Shown: one piece after another, positions 25,318 through 35,100 of the stretch
Layout: every line of letters starts with the position of its first letter
How positions within the stretch are numbered: position 1 is the stretch's first letter
Assembly: GCA_023055505.1 (NCBI GenBank)
Contig: JALIRH010000004.1
Coordinates: 15,929,368 to 15,993,367 of the forward strand
Direction of reading: 5' to 3'
DNA from: Callipepla californica brunnescens
Lineage: Eukaryota > Chordata > Aves > Galliformes > Odontophoridae
Length of the DNA stretch: 64,000 nucleotides
The notes under the pieces: model-generated
Seen by the model: only the letters and a program-made list of their open reading frames with translations
The model's database searches: none
Told to the model about the DNA's origin: nothing
Position numbers and translations under genes: made by a program

Positions 25318-28300
25318 TTTTACCTAAAGTTGGTAATCGCACTTTTAAGTGTAATGCCTTCCAGAAAGGGTAGTGCACAAGTTTAAAATACTTCTGTGCA
25401 GCTTAATTTTTTTTTAATCTACTTTTGTACTGCATTTGTGCAGATAACAAATAAGTAACTGCTGAAAAGACTAAAATAGTAGCCATCTCTTCCTTACAGT
25501 GTCAGTGAACCAACTGCTAGTATAAGCATAGTAACAAGAACAAAAACCTGAGACTCCTTGTATGTAATAGGGTGATGCGGATTTTGTGCAGTACTGGATT
25601 TCCATGTTTCTAGTGAGTTTTGACCCACTTGTTTGCATTCCAAAGGTTCTTTTAGGGCTTTTTTTTCTTCATAGGTATGTGAGAGCAAACCAAGCCAGTT
25701 TCTCGGCTTTATAGGGATTTTGCGTTTAATATTAGTGTTCGCTTTCCAAATATAGCTAACGTTTCCACACTTGGTTATGGATCACACCTGCTGAGTTCTT
25801 CATTACTAATTACATCTGTTATTCTCAAGAGCAATAGTCAGCTGTGATAAAAGAGAGATGTAAGGTTTTACCTGTAGTGCAAAGACAACTGTGAATCTTC
25901 AGGGTTTGTGCAAACTGCATTAGCCCTAATCCATTTCTTTATCTTCACTTCCCAAAGTGCATCTTTCTGGGATTCTAGTTGGATTTGCCCTTGGTTCTGG
26001 AATCAGGAGGATGCCTTTTGCTAATCCTCTCTTGCTCAGTCATCTAAAATAAGACAAGATACAGCACATCTTGGTACTTCATCAAATGGTAGCAGCTCCT
26101 GGCTTGGCTAATTCTAGAACTCATTACCCTCAACCCACATCAGGACATTCAGCTGAGTCTGTTATATTTTGAAGTACAAACATTGGGTAGCTCTTAGTTT
26201 TGAGAACACCTCATTCTCCTAATAAAGCTTACTGATTAAGATTCCTGTAAAATACTTTCTCCTGTGTAGAGCATGATGCTGCTTTGTGTAAGCGAAAGGC
26301 TTGTTTTGTCTGCATCTTTCATATGCTCTGGGTATTCAACAGGTTAGTTCTCTTTTCTATGTTACTAAGATCAATAAGTCATCTGATAGGATTTTTTTTT
26401 CCTGCTCAAACATACCTATCAATGCACAGCTTCAGTGGCAGTCAAGATGGGTGTGATTTCCCCCTCCCACCCTTCCATGTTTTTTTTCTGCGAGTGAGGA
26501 TATGTGCTGCTTAGAGGCATGCTGAAACAAGCTCAGTCAGCATGGGTAGTTTTGATGGAAGGTATGTCCATCCTTGAAAAGCCTTCCAGAGCTGCCTCTA
26601 GGAGTTTGAATCAGATCTTGTGTTTCATTTGGAGAAGTTAGGGTGTCTGATCTTTGTTTTCTGCTGTCTTCTCAAGTAAAGTTGCTGATATTTACCTTAG
26701 TGTAAGAATATTTAGAGATGGGCGCTTGGAGGAGAAGGGAGTGTTGTTCCTTTGAGATCTGCTGTATCTGTGTGTTTGTAATCAGGCGGTATCATCCAGA
26801 TTTTTTTCAAAATAGCATGGTTGCTTTAAGAGGAAAATGAAGAAGGAGCGTGTGCTGCTCATTTATGACTCAGCTTATTACAGAATATCTATGCATACTG
26901 GAAAGATGAAGGGAAAAGAAAAAAGAGAAACAGCCAAAAAAACCACATGTAGAGCAACGTGCTATGCTAAAGGTATTAAACATAGTGTGGACACACATAG
27001 TATGGGGAGGAAATACTTTCTAGCTTTGGGTATAGAAAAGCTATGAAAACATTTTCAGTATCTTACATTATTAACACAAATGAAGTTTAAATCCAGTTTT
27101 CTGTATCGATGAATGTGCTTTCCTGCAGAAAACTTGATGGGCATTGGTAAGCTGTAACTCACTTGTTGGCTGAGGGGGCTGAATTTCCAGGTAGTGTTGG
27201 GTTTTGTCCCTAAAAGTAGGCAGTGTTTTGCCTTTCTGGGTTATGTGGGCCTGATGACCAATAACTGTCACAGCTTCAATTTGTTATGCTAATTTTATTG
27301 CAGTCTATGTCCTTGTCTTCTCATTCTAAGCTACTGTGAACCACTAATGAATATTACAGGTGCGTTCCTGTGAAGATTAGCTGATGTATCTCCTTCAAGC
27401 TATTAGGAAAACTGCACTCACTTTGGACTGTTTGAAGTTCATCACTCTGACCTTCAGAAATATAGTACTATTAGTTTCAGACTAGTGCTTCCAGTTGGAC
27501 TCACTGTAAGGAAGTTAATTCTGTGTTTGTTTATGTCTGTATGGAGGGGTGTGGAACTGTAGCACAACGATAGGTCCATCTGCCTGAATACAAAATAAAT
27601 ACAAAAAATGCTAAATAGAATGCTTTAGACAGCAAAAGGTTTACTTATTAATCTGTACTGCTAGTTTCAGATACAGCTTGTGAGCTGCTGAGATCCTTGT
27701 GGGGAGGAGAATCAACTTCATGCATTCAGCAGATCTTCATAGCTATTAAAATAACACACTGTTAATAATAGAAAGGTGGTAAATCTAACATTTTTGAAGT
27801 GTAGCTCTTATTTTCTGGGGAGTGCTTGTGAGGAAATAAAATGTTGGAGTGTAATCCTATGCTTTTGTGAGCTAGGCGGTCTGGATCAGTAGCTAACCAG
27901 TGGTGCTACTGTATGCTTGCTATTTCAGGTGTTGTTGCACGCGATTGTTCACCCCTTCATGCTATCCAGTGCTTTATCTGGGTAGTGAGGCTTACTTATC
28001 AAGACTGTTTTGAGCAGGAGAGAGAAAATAAACACTTACTATAACGTTCATATCACACTCTGCGGGCACACTGGAGGTTGTTTGCTTGTGAATAAGAAGT
28101 TTCCCAGTCAAACCCTCAGAAGTGTAGGGGTTTTAGTTTTTTATAAAATGTTAAATTTGGAATTCAATTTAAAGCGTAACAAAAAGTAGAGAAGCTTAAA
28201 CTAAGTACTTGTGCTATTACAGTAGTACACAGTATCAAACTCCATTGGTTTATGCATCAATGTTTTGGTAGTGTGGGACTGCTAGTGTGGCTGCTGTGAG

Positions 28301-30221
28301 CAGAGCCCAGAAGCTGCCCTGTGTGAGTTAAGAGATGGCTCCATTTGGCTGGAATATGCTGCTGGCCAGAGCTGAGCCATGAGCAGTGCTTGTTGTGCCT
28401 CTGGGAGAGCAGATTTAAGAAAGGAAAAGAAGCTAAGCAACAGCAGCTGGGATGGAAAAGTGAGAAAACAGAGAGAAGCAGCCCTTCAGGCACCAAAGTC
28501 AGTGCAGGAGGAGGTGCTTCAGGCACAAGCTGCAGTTTCCTGCAGTCCAGGATTGGCCCACTGTGGAAATGGCTGCCTCCCTGCAACCCATGAGCACTGT
28601 GTGGAGATCTCCGTGTGCAGCCCATGGAGGAGTAGAAGAGGATAAGTGGGAAGAAGGTGTCTTCAGTTTGCTTGCAGCTTTCACTTCCCTAACCTGTTAC
28701 TAATAGGCAATAAACTGTGGGATATTTCTCTAGACTGAATCTGTTCTGTCCGTAATGGTAATTGGTCAGCAATCTTGTCCTTACCTCAACCCCAGTGCCC
28801 TTTTTCTCCTTTCTTCAAGGAGGTGAAGCGAGAGAGCACTGTGATGGAGCTTAGCTACCTGTACAGGCCCAACCACCACACAGACTGAGTAGCTTTTTTA
28901 TCAGAGCTTTTGGTGACTTTAAAGGCAGTGGTGACTGCTTACACTTCTGAAATTCAGGTATTCAAGTTTTTCTCTCCACTTGAACGAGGAATCTTTCCGT
29001 ATGTTACCTGTCTTCCCAGTTCCATCTAAAGGTAGTACATTCTTTAAGCTGCTAGCATAGGCATGCTTCCTGTATGTGGTGGTTGAATTCTTATACGGCT
29101 GTGGCTTTATATCCACTGAGACTTGTAGCTGGTCCTTTCACTCATGTTGTGCTTCTCAGAGTGGTAAAGCTAATGTTTCTGAGATCAAGAACGTGTGGTC
29201 ATTGTTCTTTTAAAGACTAAATTTTTGGAGACAAGTTTCTTAAGTGTAACTTGCCCAAATATGCTGAGTTTAGAGATGATATTCTCATTTTGAGATCTAC
29301 CAGTGTAGCAGAAGAGGAAGGATGCATTCAGATACTTGCTATAAAGATTTGCAACTCATGGTGCTTACAGCTGTGCAGACTGTAGCAGATGAAGGTACTG
29401 AATCACTGGTACAGCTATAGGACTGCACATATCCTTCTCAAAGTGCTGGTAAGGTTCCAATGCTTGTAAGAGTGTGAGATCTCTGAGATACCAACACCTG
29501 GTTGAACAGCTGCAGTCCGTGGCATTCTGACTGCTTCAGAAGCCTAGGTTGAGGAGAAGTTGAATGCTCATGAACATGGGCCCATAATGAAGTGTGTTGC
29601 AAGATAGCTGATTTAAAATGTCAGTACTGTAGACTGAGATGCTATAATCAGGATTAGAAAGAAGGCTAGTTTAAGCTAGCATGTTTCAGAATTCAATACG
29701 TAGGTTTTGGTTTCTTATTACATCTGTAAATTAATTTGAAAGTGTTGTCTGCCTTTTGTGATCTTTCCTACATGCAGAGTGTTCTCCCCTATTATGTGGC
29801 AACAAAACTGTCCAAAATTCGCAAGCCAACCTTCAGTAAGCCCAGTCCTGAAACGTATGTACGAGCTGCCATAGGCACAGTAGGCCTGCAGTCCCAGACC
29901 AACGGGTGCCTGCCCCATGCTGTCATGGTAAGTTCCTTCGGGAAGCACATGGATCTGATATGTTTTATCTGCATGATAGAAGGGCAATTTTGAATGGTAA
30001 AGAACAACAATGAATTTTATTCTAGTCATAATTTTGTAATGTTTACGTATGCCAGTAAGGGTTTGATTTGGCTTAATACAGACTGTACTGAGATCTTTTT
30101 TTCCTTTGATTTCTAGGCCTGGATCTTCTCTATTCTACCGACACCTGCTGCCATGAGTTTGGTCATGAAAACAAACAAACAAATACGGGCTCGTTTTTTG
30201 AAAAAGATGAAGGAGAAGTAA
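1433..30221 (+). CDS. HSD17B12: HSD17B12, very-long-chain 3-oxoacyl-CoA reductase (5' part outside the window)
   Basis: This is a short-chain dehydrogenase of the ER membrane. By family knowledge it reduces 3-ketoacyl-CoA with NADPH in the second step of very-long-chain fatty-acid elongation, acting with ELOVL, HACD and TECR enzymes, and it has some estrone-reducing activity. Eight exons join in frame: 1433-1543, 5937-6001, 7062-7106, 15541-15575, 20889-20970, 25041-25106, 29778-29927 and 30117-30221. They encode 218 residues plus the stop. Visible landmarks are NNVG (5939-5950), the catalytic-type Asn (7086-7088), Ser (20917-20919) and YSATK with Tyr at 20956-20958. From this Tyr to the end is 111 residues, the same as from human Tyr202. 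About 93 N-terminal residues, with the first membrane segment and the cofactor-binding TGxxxGIG motif, must lie upstream. The C-terminus ends in KMKEK, which fits a KxKxx ER-retrieval signal. Identification is by sequence recognition and is very secure. Confidence 0.97.
1544..5936 (+). other. HSD17B12 intron
   Basis: No coding exon, RNA gene or clear transposon is recognised. It holds an A19 run at about 5079-5097, a T-rich tract near 4892-4907 and overlapping inverted repeats at 5296-5329. The acceptor is the TTTATTTCAG at the end. Confidence 0.8.
5296..5322. repeat. Perfect 9-bp inverted repeat
   Basis: The arms ACAGGCTGC (5296-5304) and GCAGCCTGT (5314-5322) are exact reverse complements around a 9-nt loop. 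A second pair, TTAATG (5305-5310) and CATTAA (5324-5329), interleaves with it. Function is unknown; it lies in an intron. Confidence 0.8.
5937..6001 (+). CDS. HSD17B12: HSD17B12 coding exon with NNVG motif
   Basis: Two leading bases complete the Val codon, followed by 21 codons. The segment runs from NNVG through SYSYPEYF to VPDLDK. NNVG is the SDR motif that stabilises the central sheet next to the cofactor. The acceptor is TTTCAG and the donor AAA/GTGAGT. A T19 run begins at 6010, eight bases into the intron. Confidence 0.96.
6002..7061 (+). other. HSD17B12 intron
   Basis: This short intron begins GTGAGTGA followed by T19 (6010-6028). No exon, transposon or RNA gene was recognised in the remainder. 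It ends with the acceptor TTTTCTTGCAG. Confidence 0.85.
7062..7106 (+). CDS. HSD17B12: HSD17B12 coding exon with catalytic Asn
   Basis: Exactly 15 codons, phase 0 at both ends, encode [15 protein letters not shown]. The Asn at 7086-7088 is the position of the SDR catalytic-tetrad Asn. The acceptor is CTTGCAG and the donor AAG/GTAAGC. Confidence 0.96.
8988..9025 (+). repeat. 38-nt polypyrimidine tract
   Basis: The run consists only of T and C, with several TTTC units. It is a low-complexity tract in an intron. Confidence 0.9.
11035..11096 (+). repeat. 62-nt polypyrimidine tract
   Basis: The sequence is exclusively T and C and ends in T18 before GTAG. Such tracts are length-variable and may adopt triplex structure. 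It also supplies a strong but probably decoy 3' splice-site context. Confidence 0.9.
15055..15079 (+). repeat. T25 homopolymer run
   Basis: There are 25 consecutive T on the + strand. It could be a minus-strand poly(A) remnant, but no adjacent retroelement body was recognised. Confidence 0.85.
15541..15575 (+). CDS. HSD17B12: HSD17B12 short coding exon ([12 protein letters not shown])
   Basis: Eleven codons plus two bases begin directly after CTTTTTGCAG. The Arg codon is split AG/A with the next exon. The sequence aligns with the human segment MTQLVLPGMVER, recalled from family knowledge. The donor is AG/GTGAGT. Confidence 0.95.
15702..15837. promoter_or_regulatory. Candidate bZIP (AP-1/MAF-like) site cluster
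   Basis: TGAGTCA occurs at 15702-15708, TGAATCA at 15722-15728 and TGACTCA followed by TCAGCA at 15831-15837. A further TGAGTCA at 15577-15583 coincides with the exon's donor site, so it is constrained by splicing and not counted. The motifs are seen directly; enhancer function is inference only. Confidence 0.35.
16247..16271 (+). repeat. A25 homopolymer run at CR1 5' edge
   Basis: There are 25 consecutive A immediately before recognisable CR1 sequence. CR1 elements do not end in poly(A), so the run belongs to the insertion site or to another event. Confidence 0.9.
16273..17085 (+). mobile_element. CR1 LINE, 5'-truncated copy, sense to HSD17B12
   Basis: The sequence is recognised as the end of CR1 ORF2 plus the 3' UTR. 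Landmarks are CCTCATGAGGTTCAACAA near 16303, GGGGGTCCTGGTGGATG near 16420, GAGGAGGGCCACAAAAATG near 16642 and GGTCCCTTCCAACTC near 17052. It ends in GGATTCCATGAT, a degenerate form of the 8-bp ATTCTATG terminal repeat. Reading frames are broken, so the copy is dead. It is the longest and best preserved CR1 here. Confidence 0.93.
18573..18621. promoter_or_regulatory. Candidate enhancer core: E-box, RFX X-box, MEF2 site
   Basis: CAGCTG lies at 18573-18578, GTTGCCACAGCAAC at 18591-18604 and CTAAATATAG at 18612-18621. The second matches the palindromic RFX X-box consensus and the third the MEF2 consensus exactly. They lie in a locally GC-rich block of the intron. Motif presence is direct; activity is inferred. 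Confidence 0.4.
20889..20970 (+). CDS. HSD17B12: HSD17B12 coding exon with catalytic Ser and YSATK
   Basis: One leading base completes Arg, followed by 27 codons. The segment [13 protein letters not shown] is followed by [10 protein letters not shown]. Catalytic Ser is at 20917-20919, Tyr at 20956-20958 and Lys at 20968-20970. The spacing Ser-13-Tyr matches human Ser189/Tyr202. The acceptor is TTTCAG and the donor AAG/GTAAAT. Confidence 0.97.
21570..22080 (-). mobile_element. Ancient CR1 LINE fragment
   Basis: The + strand reads like the reverse complement of the CR1 ORF2 end. Recognisable blocks include CAAATGTGCTGAGGGTGTA (21810-21828), CCTTGGTATTGATCTGTGG (near 21877), AAGCCATTAATCACAGCCC (near 21926) and GTGGTCCAGACAGTTTTC (near 21955). 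It is much more diverged than the 16-kb copy, so it is an older insertion. The borders are approximate. Confidence 0.78.
24215..24258 (+). mobile_element. Short CR1 3'-end-like fragment
   Basis: The stretch AAGTGGTCTTTTCCACTCTCAATGATTCTGTGATTC resembles the CR1 terminal GGTCCCTTCCAAC box followed by two ATTCTATG-type repeats. It is too short for certainty. Confidence 0.5.
25041..25106 (+). CDS. HSD17B12: HSD17B12 coding exon ([11 protein letters not shown]...)
   Basis: Exactly 22 codons, phase 0 at both ends. They cover the helix after the catalytic Tyr/Lys and the strand ending SKGIIVQ. The acceptor is CTCTGTAG and the donor CAG/GTGAGT. Confidence 0.96.
25283..25321. repeat. (TA)n microsatellite followed by poly(T)
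   Basis: An uninterrupted alternation of T and A runs for about 26 bases, then a run of about 13 T. It is likely to be length-polymorphic. Confidence 0.9.
28240..28880 (+). mobile_element. Solo LTR of an avian endogenous retrovirus (diverged)
   Basis: Several blocks match a LTR type I recall as common in chicken: TGTGAGCAGAGCCCAGAAGC (28294-28313), GCTGGCCAGAGCTGAGCCAT near 28361, GCAGATTTAAGAAAGGAAA near 28409 and GTAATGGTAATTGG near 28753. The element ends in CAACCACCACA. It carries its own poly(A) signal AATAAA at 28709-28714. No gag, pol or env sequence flanks it, so it is a solo LTR. The family name and the exact 5' border are uncertain. Confidence 0.72.
29778..29927 (+). CDS. HSD17B12: HSD17B12 coding exon ([17 protein letters not shown]...)
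   Basis: Exactly 50 codons, phase 0. They encode the substrate-side region [20 protein letters not shown] through [14 protein letters not shown] and end HAVM. This segment is highly conserved in HSD17B12 and HSD17B3 relatives. The acceptor is CATGCAG and the donor ATG/GTAAGT. Confidence 0.97.
29928..30116 (+). other. HSD17B12 last intron
   Basis: This short 189-base intron runs from GTAAGT to TTCTAG and has a good pyrimidine tract. Nothing else is seen in it. Confidence 0.9.
30117..30221 (+). CDS. HSD17B12: HSD17B12 terminal coding exon
   Basis: It has 34 codons plus TAA. The first half is hydrophobic (AWIFSILP...AAMSLVM), consistent with the C-terminal membrane-associated segment. It ends in RFLKKMKEK, where Lys at -3 and -5 gives a KxKxx ER-retrieval signal. 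The human protein has the same Lys positions. Confidence 0.96.
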   Translation, partial: AWIFSILPTPAAMSLVMKTNKQIRARFLKKMKEK

Positions 30222-31925
30222 ATTGCAGGCAGCTAGATCTCAGAAGCCTGGAACTGCTGCAGGTTCCATGCCTGCACCTTGGCACCGTGTTGACCTAATG
30301 TTTTAAATATCTTCAGTTGTAAGTGTGCTTTCTAAGAAGCAAAACAGTATTGTTTAGAGGATACAGACAAGTTCTTGACTTCTAATACTGATTTCAAAAT
30401 AGACTTCTTTTGTTTTATAGGTTTATTGAGTTGGGAAGCATTTTGGACTAAAATTATGCTGTGCTTTAAGAAACACTTAAATGGACTTGATCAGACCCTG
30501 CACTGCTGAAGAGCAGTTTGGTTATATAGCATCCATCACATATGTGTCTTGTGGTTGGGGGTGAAGGGCAGAACAATAGTAGTTCTCTAACATATTCCTA
30601 GAAAGGTAGGGAGGTGTGGGAAGGGAGTATATTTCTTGGAAGAGGTAACCTGGTTCTATTCAGAGTGTAACTTTTCCCTGCTCAGGTTGAGCTCTCCTGC
30701 CACACGGACCAGTAAATCAGAGTGGGCAGGATGACAGGCTCAAGCTATGTAGAAGTCATCTCTCTTAAAACAAAAGTACCTCCACTTCAGACTTCTGTGT
30801 TTGCACAGTCTGTGTAACCTAGAAAGGATCTCCACTTGGGAAGGATGATCGTGAAATGGTCCTTGTCCTGATGCTTTCTGAAGTCTGCTCGTGGGTTGGT
30901 GCTGTATTGAAATGGGTTTATGCAGCAAAACCTGAGCGGTCGTTTATGGAAACTTCAAGGGTTTAATGTAACTTTTGGTTATAAACTCAAGGGAAATGGG
31001 CCAAAAAAAAAAAAAATCCCAAATGATATTTGCTCATCTATAAATATAAAATAACATTTCAATAAGTATTTAAATTCTTGCTTCTTTAATATGAAGTCTA
31101 ACTTTTTGATTTTTAATGTTTTTAAAAATTCAGAGCCTGCTGTCTGTGATAGACAAATAGATGGAAAGATGATAATGGTGTGGATAAATGTCATGAGTTA
31201 CGTGCTGCTTGCTGGTTGCTGTGTGAAAGACTGCTGGCGCTTTAAATGCAGAGCTTGAAACAAGTTACTGTCCTTTAGCACTGGCGGATGCATTCTTTCT
31301 GTCTGTCTGTCTTTTGGTGAGGCTGTTCAGAATGTGAATCCTGAATGTTCAAAAATGAGAACCAGAAAGCTTCTTTAAATGAGTGATTTAATTTGTTTAA
31401 CTGATTTGTTCTATAGAAGTTATCCAACTCCGAGGTGGGTCTGGGTACGTGAGAGGTCTGCATTGCTGTTGTCTATTACAGTCTCTAATGATGATCTCTA
31501 ACAATGTGGTCGCTAATAACATTCCTTTCTGTAAGCGTGAAATGCACCAAAACTTCCAAGCCAAACTAAATGGCAAGTGGTACCAGGGCTTTCCATGGCG
31601 AGTGGCTGCATGTTGTTTCTGGCCCCTGAAGGAACAGTTCCAGGCTCTGGTTTTGAAGTGAACTATGTTGCTCCGAGGCACGCTTTGGGGCTGACATTCC
31701 CATACAGTGAAAAAAAACCTGAATCCCGATGCAATGGTGCTGATCAGATCTGAGCTGAAGATCCTATCCCATAGTTTTCTTCATTGCTACCTTTTTGGAG
31801 CAGGGATGGAGAGGCTGGTGGTGGTACCGGTTCCGTAAGCCCGGAGGTGACGTGGAAGCATTGGACTAACTGATCTGTGTGGCTTTTCACTTGATCAAAC
31901 TAATAAAACACCATTCGCTCTGAGT
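30222..31925 (+). other. HSD17B12: HSD17B12 3' UTR (inferred)
   Basis: No canonical AATAAA or ATTAAA was found by eye between the stop codon and 31902, so the 3' UTR probably extends about 1.7 kb to the signal there. An A-run lies at about 31002-31014. A 70-codon open frame at 31449-31661 has no recognisable homology and is treated as UTR sequence. Confidence 0.65.
31902..31907 (+). terminator. HSD17B12: HSD17B12 poly(A) signal AATAAA
   Basis: This is the canonical hexamer, the only one seen downstream of the HSD17B12 stop. Cleavage is expected 10-30 bases further on, about 150 bases before the ALKBH3 start codon. Confidence 0.7.
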
Positions 31926-32076
31926 CTTCGGCGTGTCGCTTTCCTTCTTAAAACGCGTCAGTGAAGCCAGGCCGCGAACCCTTTCGCTGCAAGTGCTGCT
32001 CTGCAGCCACCAGAGGGTGACAGGAGCTCGGCCACGCGGCTCAGCTCCCGGCTCGGGGAGGAGCCCGGCGAAGGCC

Positions 32077-32152
32077 ATGGCGGACGGGCGGCGGCGGGCC
32101 CGCGTGCAGGGCGGCTGGGCCGGGGGCGGCGGGAAGGCGGGAAGGCCGGCAG
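32077..32152 (+). CDS. ALKBH3: ALKBH3 exon 1, coding part
   Basis: It encodes MADGRRRARVQGGWAGGGGK and a further GRPA-type tail; the RRRARVQG box matches the human N-terminus. The exon must end one base into a codon to join exon 2. The only site that does so sensibly is CCGGCAG/GCAAGG, a GC-type donor with good consensus. The GT dinucleotides nearby give wrong phases or leave an intron that is too short. Confidence 0.82.
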
Positions 32153-35100
32153 GCAAGGAGCGGGCCGGGGCAGCGGGCAGAACCGGGTGCCGAGCCCGGT
32201 TCTTTGTCGCAGTGCTCCCTTCTTCAAGCGAGGAGGAGCGCCGTGCTTTCCGTGCGGTTTGATGCGATTCTTCTTTTCCCCTTTGCTGTAGCACCGAAGG
32301 CGCCTCAGGGCAGCGGCCGTTCCCCCGCGGGCGGCGGGCAGCCGTGGCTGAGGAGGGATCAGCTCCGCTCTCAGGAGCGGTTTGTCTTTGAAAAGCCGTC
32401 CGAGGTAAAAGCGAAGCGGTTTCTAACTGAAGCTCGAGCTTCCTGAAACTTTAAACTGAAAAAAATGCGGGCTTTTCAAATGTCAGGCCGTAATCTCAAG
32501 CAAATGAAAAAACTGAGCTGCGCACAACTTCTGGAGACGTTTACCGCGGTTGAAGCTGTGTGGCCCATAAGTTTAGCCTCAGTCTGGCCACAAATGTTAT
32601 GAAGTCATCTTGGCTCTCACAGCTTGGAGGAGGGTTCTCTTTCAAGCAGAGCCCTGGCAGCTCGCTACTGCTGCGTCCTGCTTGCTTGACCCTCAGCACC
32701 ACCTCGTGTCTCAGCACTGAGCTCAGGGAGGAGAAGCATACATCCCTAGGGCAGCCAGAATGCCAGTCTAGGCTGCATTAAACAGCTGGCCTTTAAGAAC
32801 AGCCATCCCGTGGTGCCTTTTAAGACGCTGACTCCTGCGGTCTGATCTGTCTTAAGTTTTCTTGTTGACTATGGCTGAGATTTGGTTGTTGCTCCTCTTC
32901 TTGTTCTGAACTTCGACTTCTGAATGTAAGGCTGGGATTTTTTTTTAATTATAATTCAGTATTGCAATAATCCAAATAATTTATGTCCTTTAAAGGAGCG
33001 TTTGGTCATTAAACATCTGTGTGGAGGGTTAGTTGCATGCGAGGGTTTTGGAGGGGGAGGGATATATTGTTACTTACCAGCTGTCCAGAGAGGGTGTTAT
33101 TCCTCACTGGTGCTACAGTACTCACCTATCTAGAGTCACTAAAGATGGCAGTGGGCTTTGTTGGGCTGAAGTGTGCCAGGTACGTGAGCATTTAGTATTC
33201 ACCATGCATTGTCTGATTACCTTTCAGGTGGAACGCAGAGTTCCAGAGGCAGGTGTGATCGAGTGAGTATGCAGCTGACTTAACTGCCTTTCCTGCAGCT
33301 TTTCTGCCCTGCTCAATGGGGGGAGTCTGCTAACAAAAGGGTTTCTTCTGTAGCTATCCTTTTCACATCCATACCTTTGAAAGAAGATTCAGTACGAAAT
33401 GTGAACCTTTTTGTCCAGAACTGAGTTAATAGTTAGGAGAATTCACATCTGTTGTAGTAGTTACTGTGGCTTTGGTATAAAATGAAACAGTAGGGGATTC
33501 TTGAATATAGCAGGACCACAAGCACGTCTGCGTTGCTTAACAGTGAACATTTTCCTAGACAAGTCCCCATGTGAACTATATTGGAAATATTATGTGCTAG
33601 AATGTAGAAAGGTGGCTGGTGTGGCAACTCAAACAGCATTTCTTCTGAAGGTTCAGAGGAGTATGTGTTAGTGTCATAGTGAAGCTAGGCACTCAAGTGG
33701 TGTAGATGACTTACCCTTTGTGTAAAAACAGGGATCTTCTCAGAGTGGTCGTGGTATGAAGCGTGACAAGGTGTGGTGTTCTACTGTGAAGTTAAGGACC
33801 TTGAAAATCAAGTTTGCTTTGGTTTGGTTATTGTGATAGAATTTTCTTAATAGGTAGCTCCTATGAGGCAGGTTACGGATCCAGCTGTTCAGATCCAGCA
33901 TTTGTGTGTCGTTTTTATGCTGAGGGCTCTACTTCAGGTACGATGCTTGGTGGGTATTCATGCAGAGCAGATGCAATTCAGATTAGATGTTCTGCAGGAC
34001 CCTCACACTACTGGTGTGGTAGTGAACAGTCCGTTAAGTAGAAGTGCTTCTTAAGAGAGCTCTTTCTGTCAAGTTTCACAAAAATATTGGTGGAAATAGC
34101 AACTGAATTTCCCAGAAGGACTTAGACACTGTAACAGAGATTCTCATGATTTAACTTTCCATCTCAATGTGATGATGCAGCCATGTGTTCTTTTGTTTTT
34201 TGCCCTGTTTGTTAGTAGTGATAACGTAGCCTCTGCATACTAAGCAAATTCAGTATGTTAAAACATGCAGTAAAGGTTCACTGATCTTTGATTTGTTGTG
34301 GTTATTTACAAATTAAGATGAATAAGGGAATCAGAACTGAGATGCTGTTCTCATTAAAACAATGTAGTGGAAGGTTTATGCTCGGAATGCGACCTCAGAG
34401 GAGGTCACAATTTGTGTTGTATTCAAATTTCTTGTATACAGAGCAGTGCAAAACAGGCCACGATGACTGAATGAGCTGCTCAGCTGTTTTGCTTCACTCT
34501 GACCACCTCTTTAGGACACTTGCTTCCATTAGTAGTGAAACCTTGTTTTTTTGAAGAAAGCTCTCCTAGCACGGGCTCACAGCTGTTTTGGTCTGTGCTG
34601 CTAGGTGTGAGATTTGTTCTTGTTGCTCCATCTGATGGCTCTTTCTTTTCTACAACCTCAGCAAACCCGGTGTGTATGAGCTCAGCACAGGACCAACCGG
34701 TGTTTCTAGGTAAGTGGAAAACACGTCTTTGGAAACCTGTTCTGTGCTGTTGTTGAACGACGAGGTGATAAGGCAGCTCTGCAATCTGGTCTCTGCGTAG
34801 TTCTGACTGTAGGAGGCGCACGTTGCTTTTCTGTGCATCATCTGTTCAGAACTCTGGAAGCAATTTGCTTACCAGGCAGTGGAGCCTCGCACGGTTCCAT
34901 GCAGCACTGAAGAGAAGAATGCGCCTATAATGTCTCGTGCATAGTACAACTAGTGTTCTTGTATGGAATAAGGAAAGGGGGCTGTGAAAGGGAGGTTAAA
35001 TACTCCCACATTCTTGTGCTTGCAAAAGAAAGGATAGAGTGACAGGAGTGATAAAGGGGTATCGTATTCTAAGCGCCATGGAGGTGGTGGATAAAGCTCA

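Larger units (their letters stand above)
25107..29777 (+). other. HSD17B12 intron with solo LTR
   Basis: It contains an AT dinucleotide repeat followed by a T run at about 25283-25321 and the solo LTR at about 28240-28880. Elsewhere no exon, RNA gene or transposon is recognised. Confidence 0.8.
31960..32420. promoter_or_regulatory. ALKBH3: ALKBH3 CpG-island promoter
   Basis: This CpG-dense region begins right after the HSD17B12 3' end and covers ALKBH3 exons 1 and 2. There is no TATA box near the expected start, so dispersed initiation is likely. A CRE-like TGACGTGG lies at 31848-31855, inside the HSD17B12 3' UTR. Confidence 0.8.

Noticed and set aside
28257..28684. Open frames on both strands at 28.3-28.7 kb
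   Set aside because: They fall in the solo LTR, which is non-coding.
32170..32182. GT donor ACCGG/GTGCCG as the end of ALKBH3 exon 1
   Set aside because: It leaves two bases of a codon, which puts exon 2 out of the RFVFEKP frame and meets a stop.
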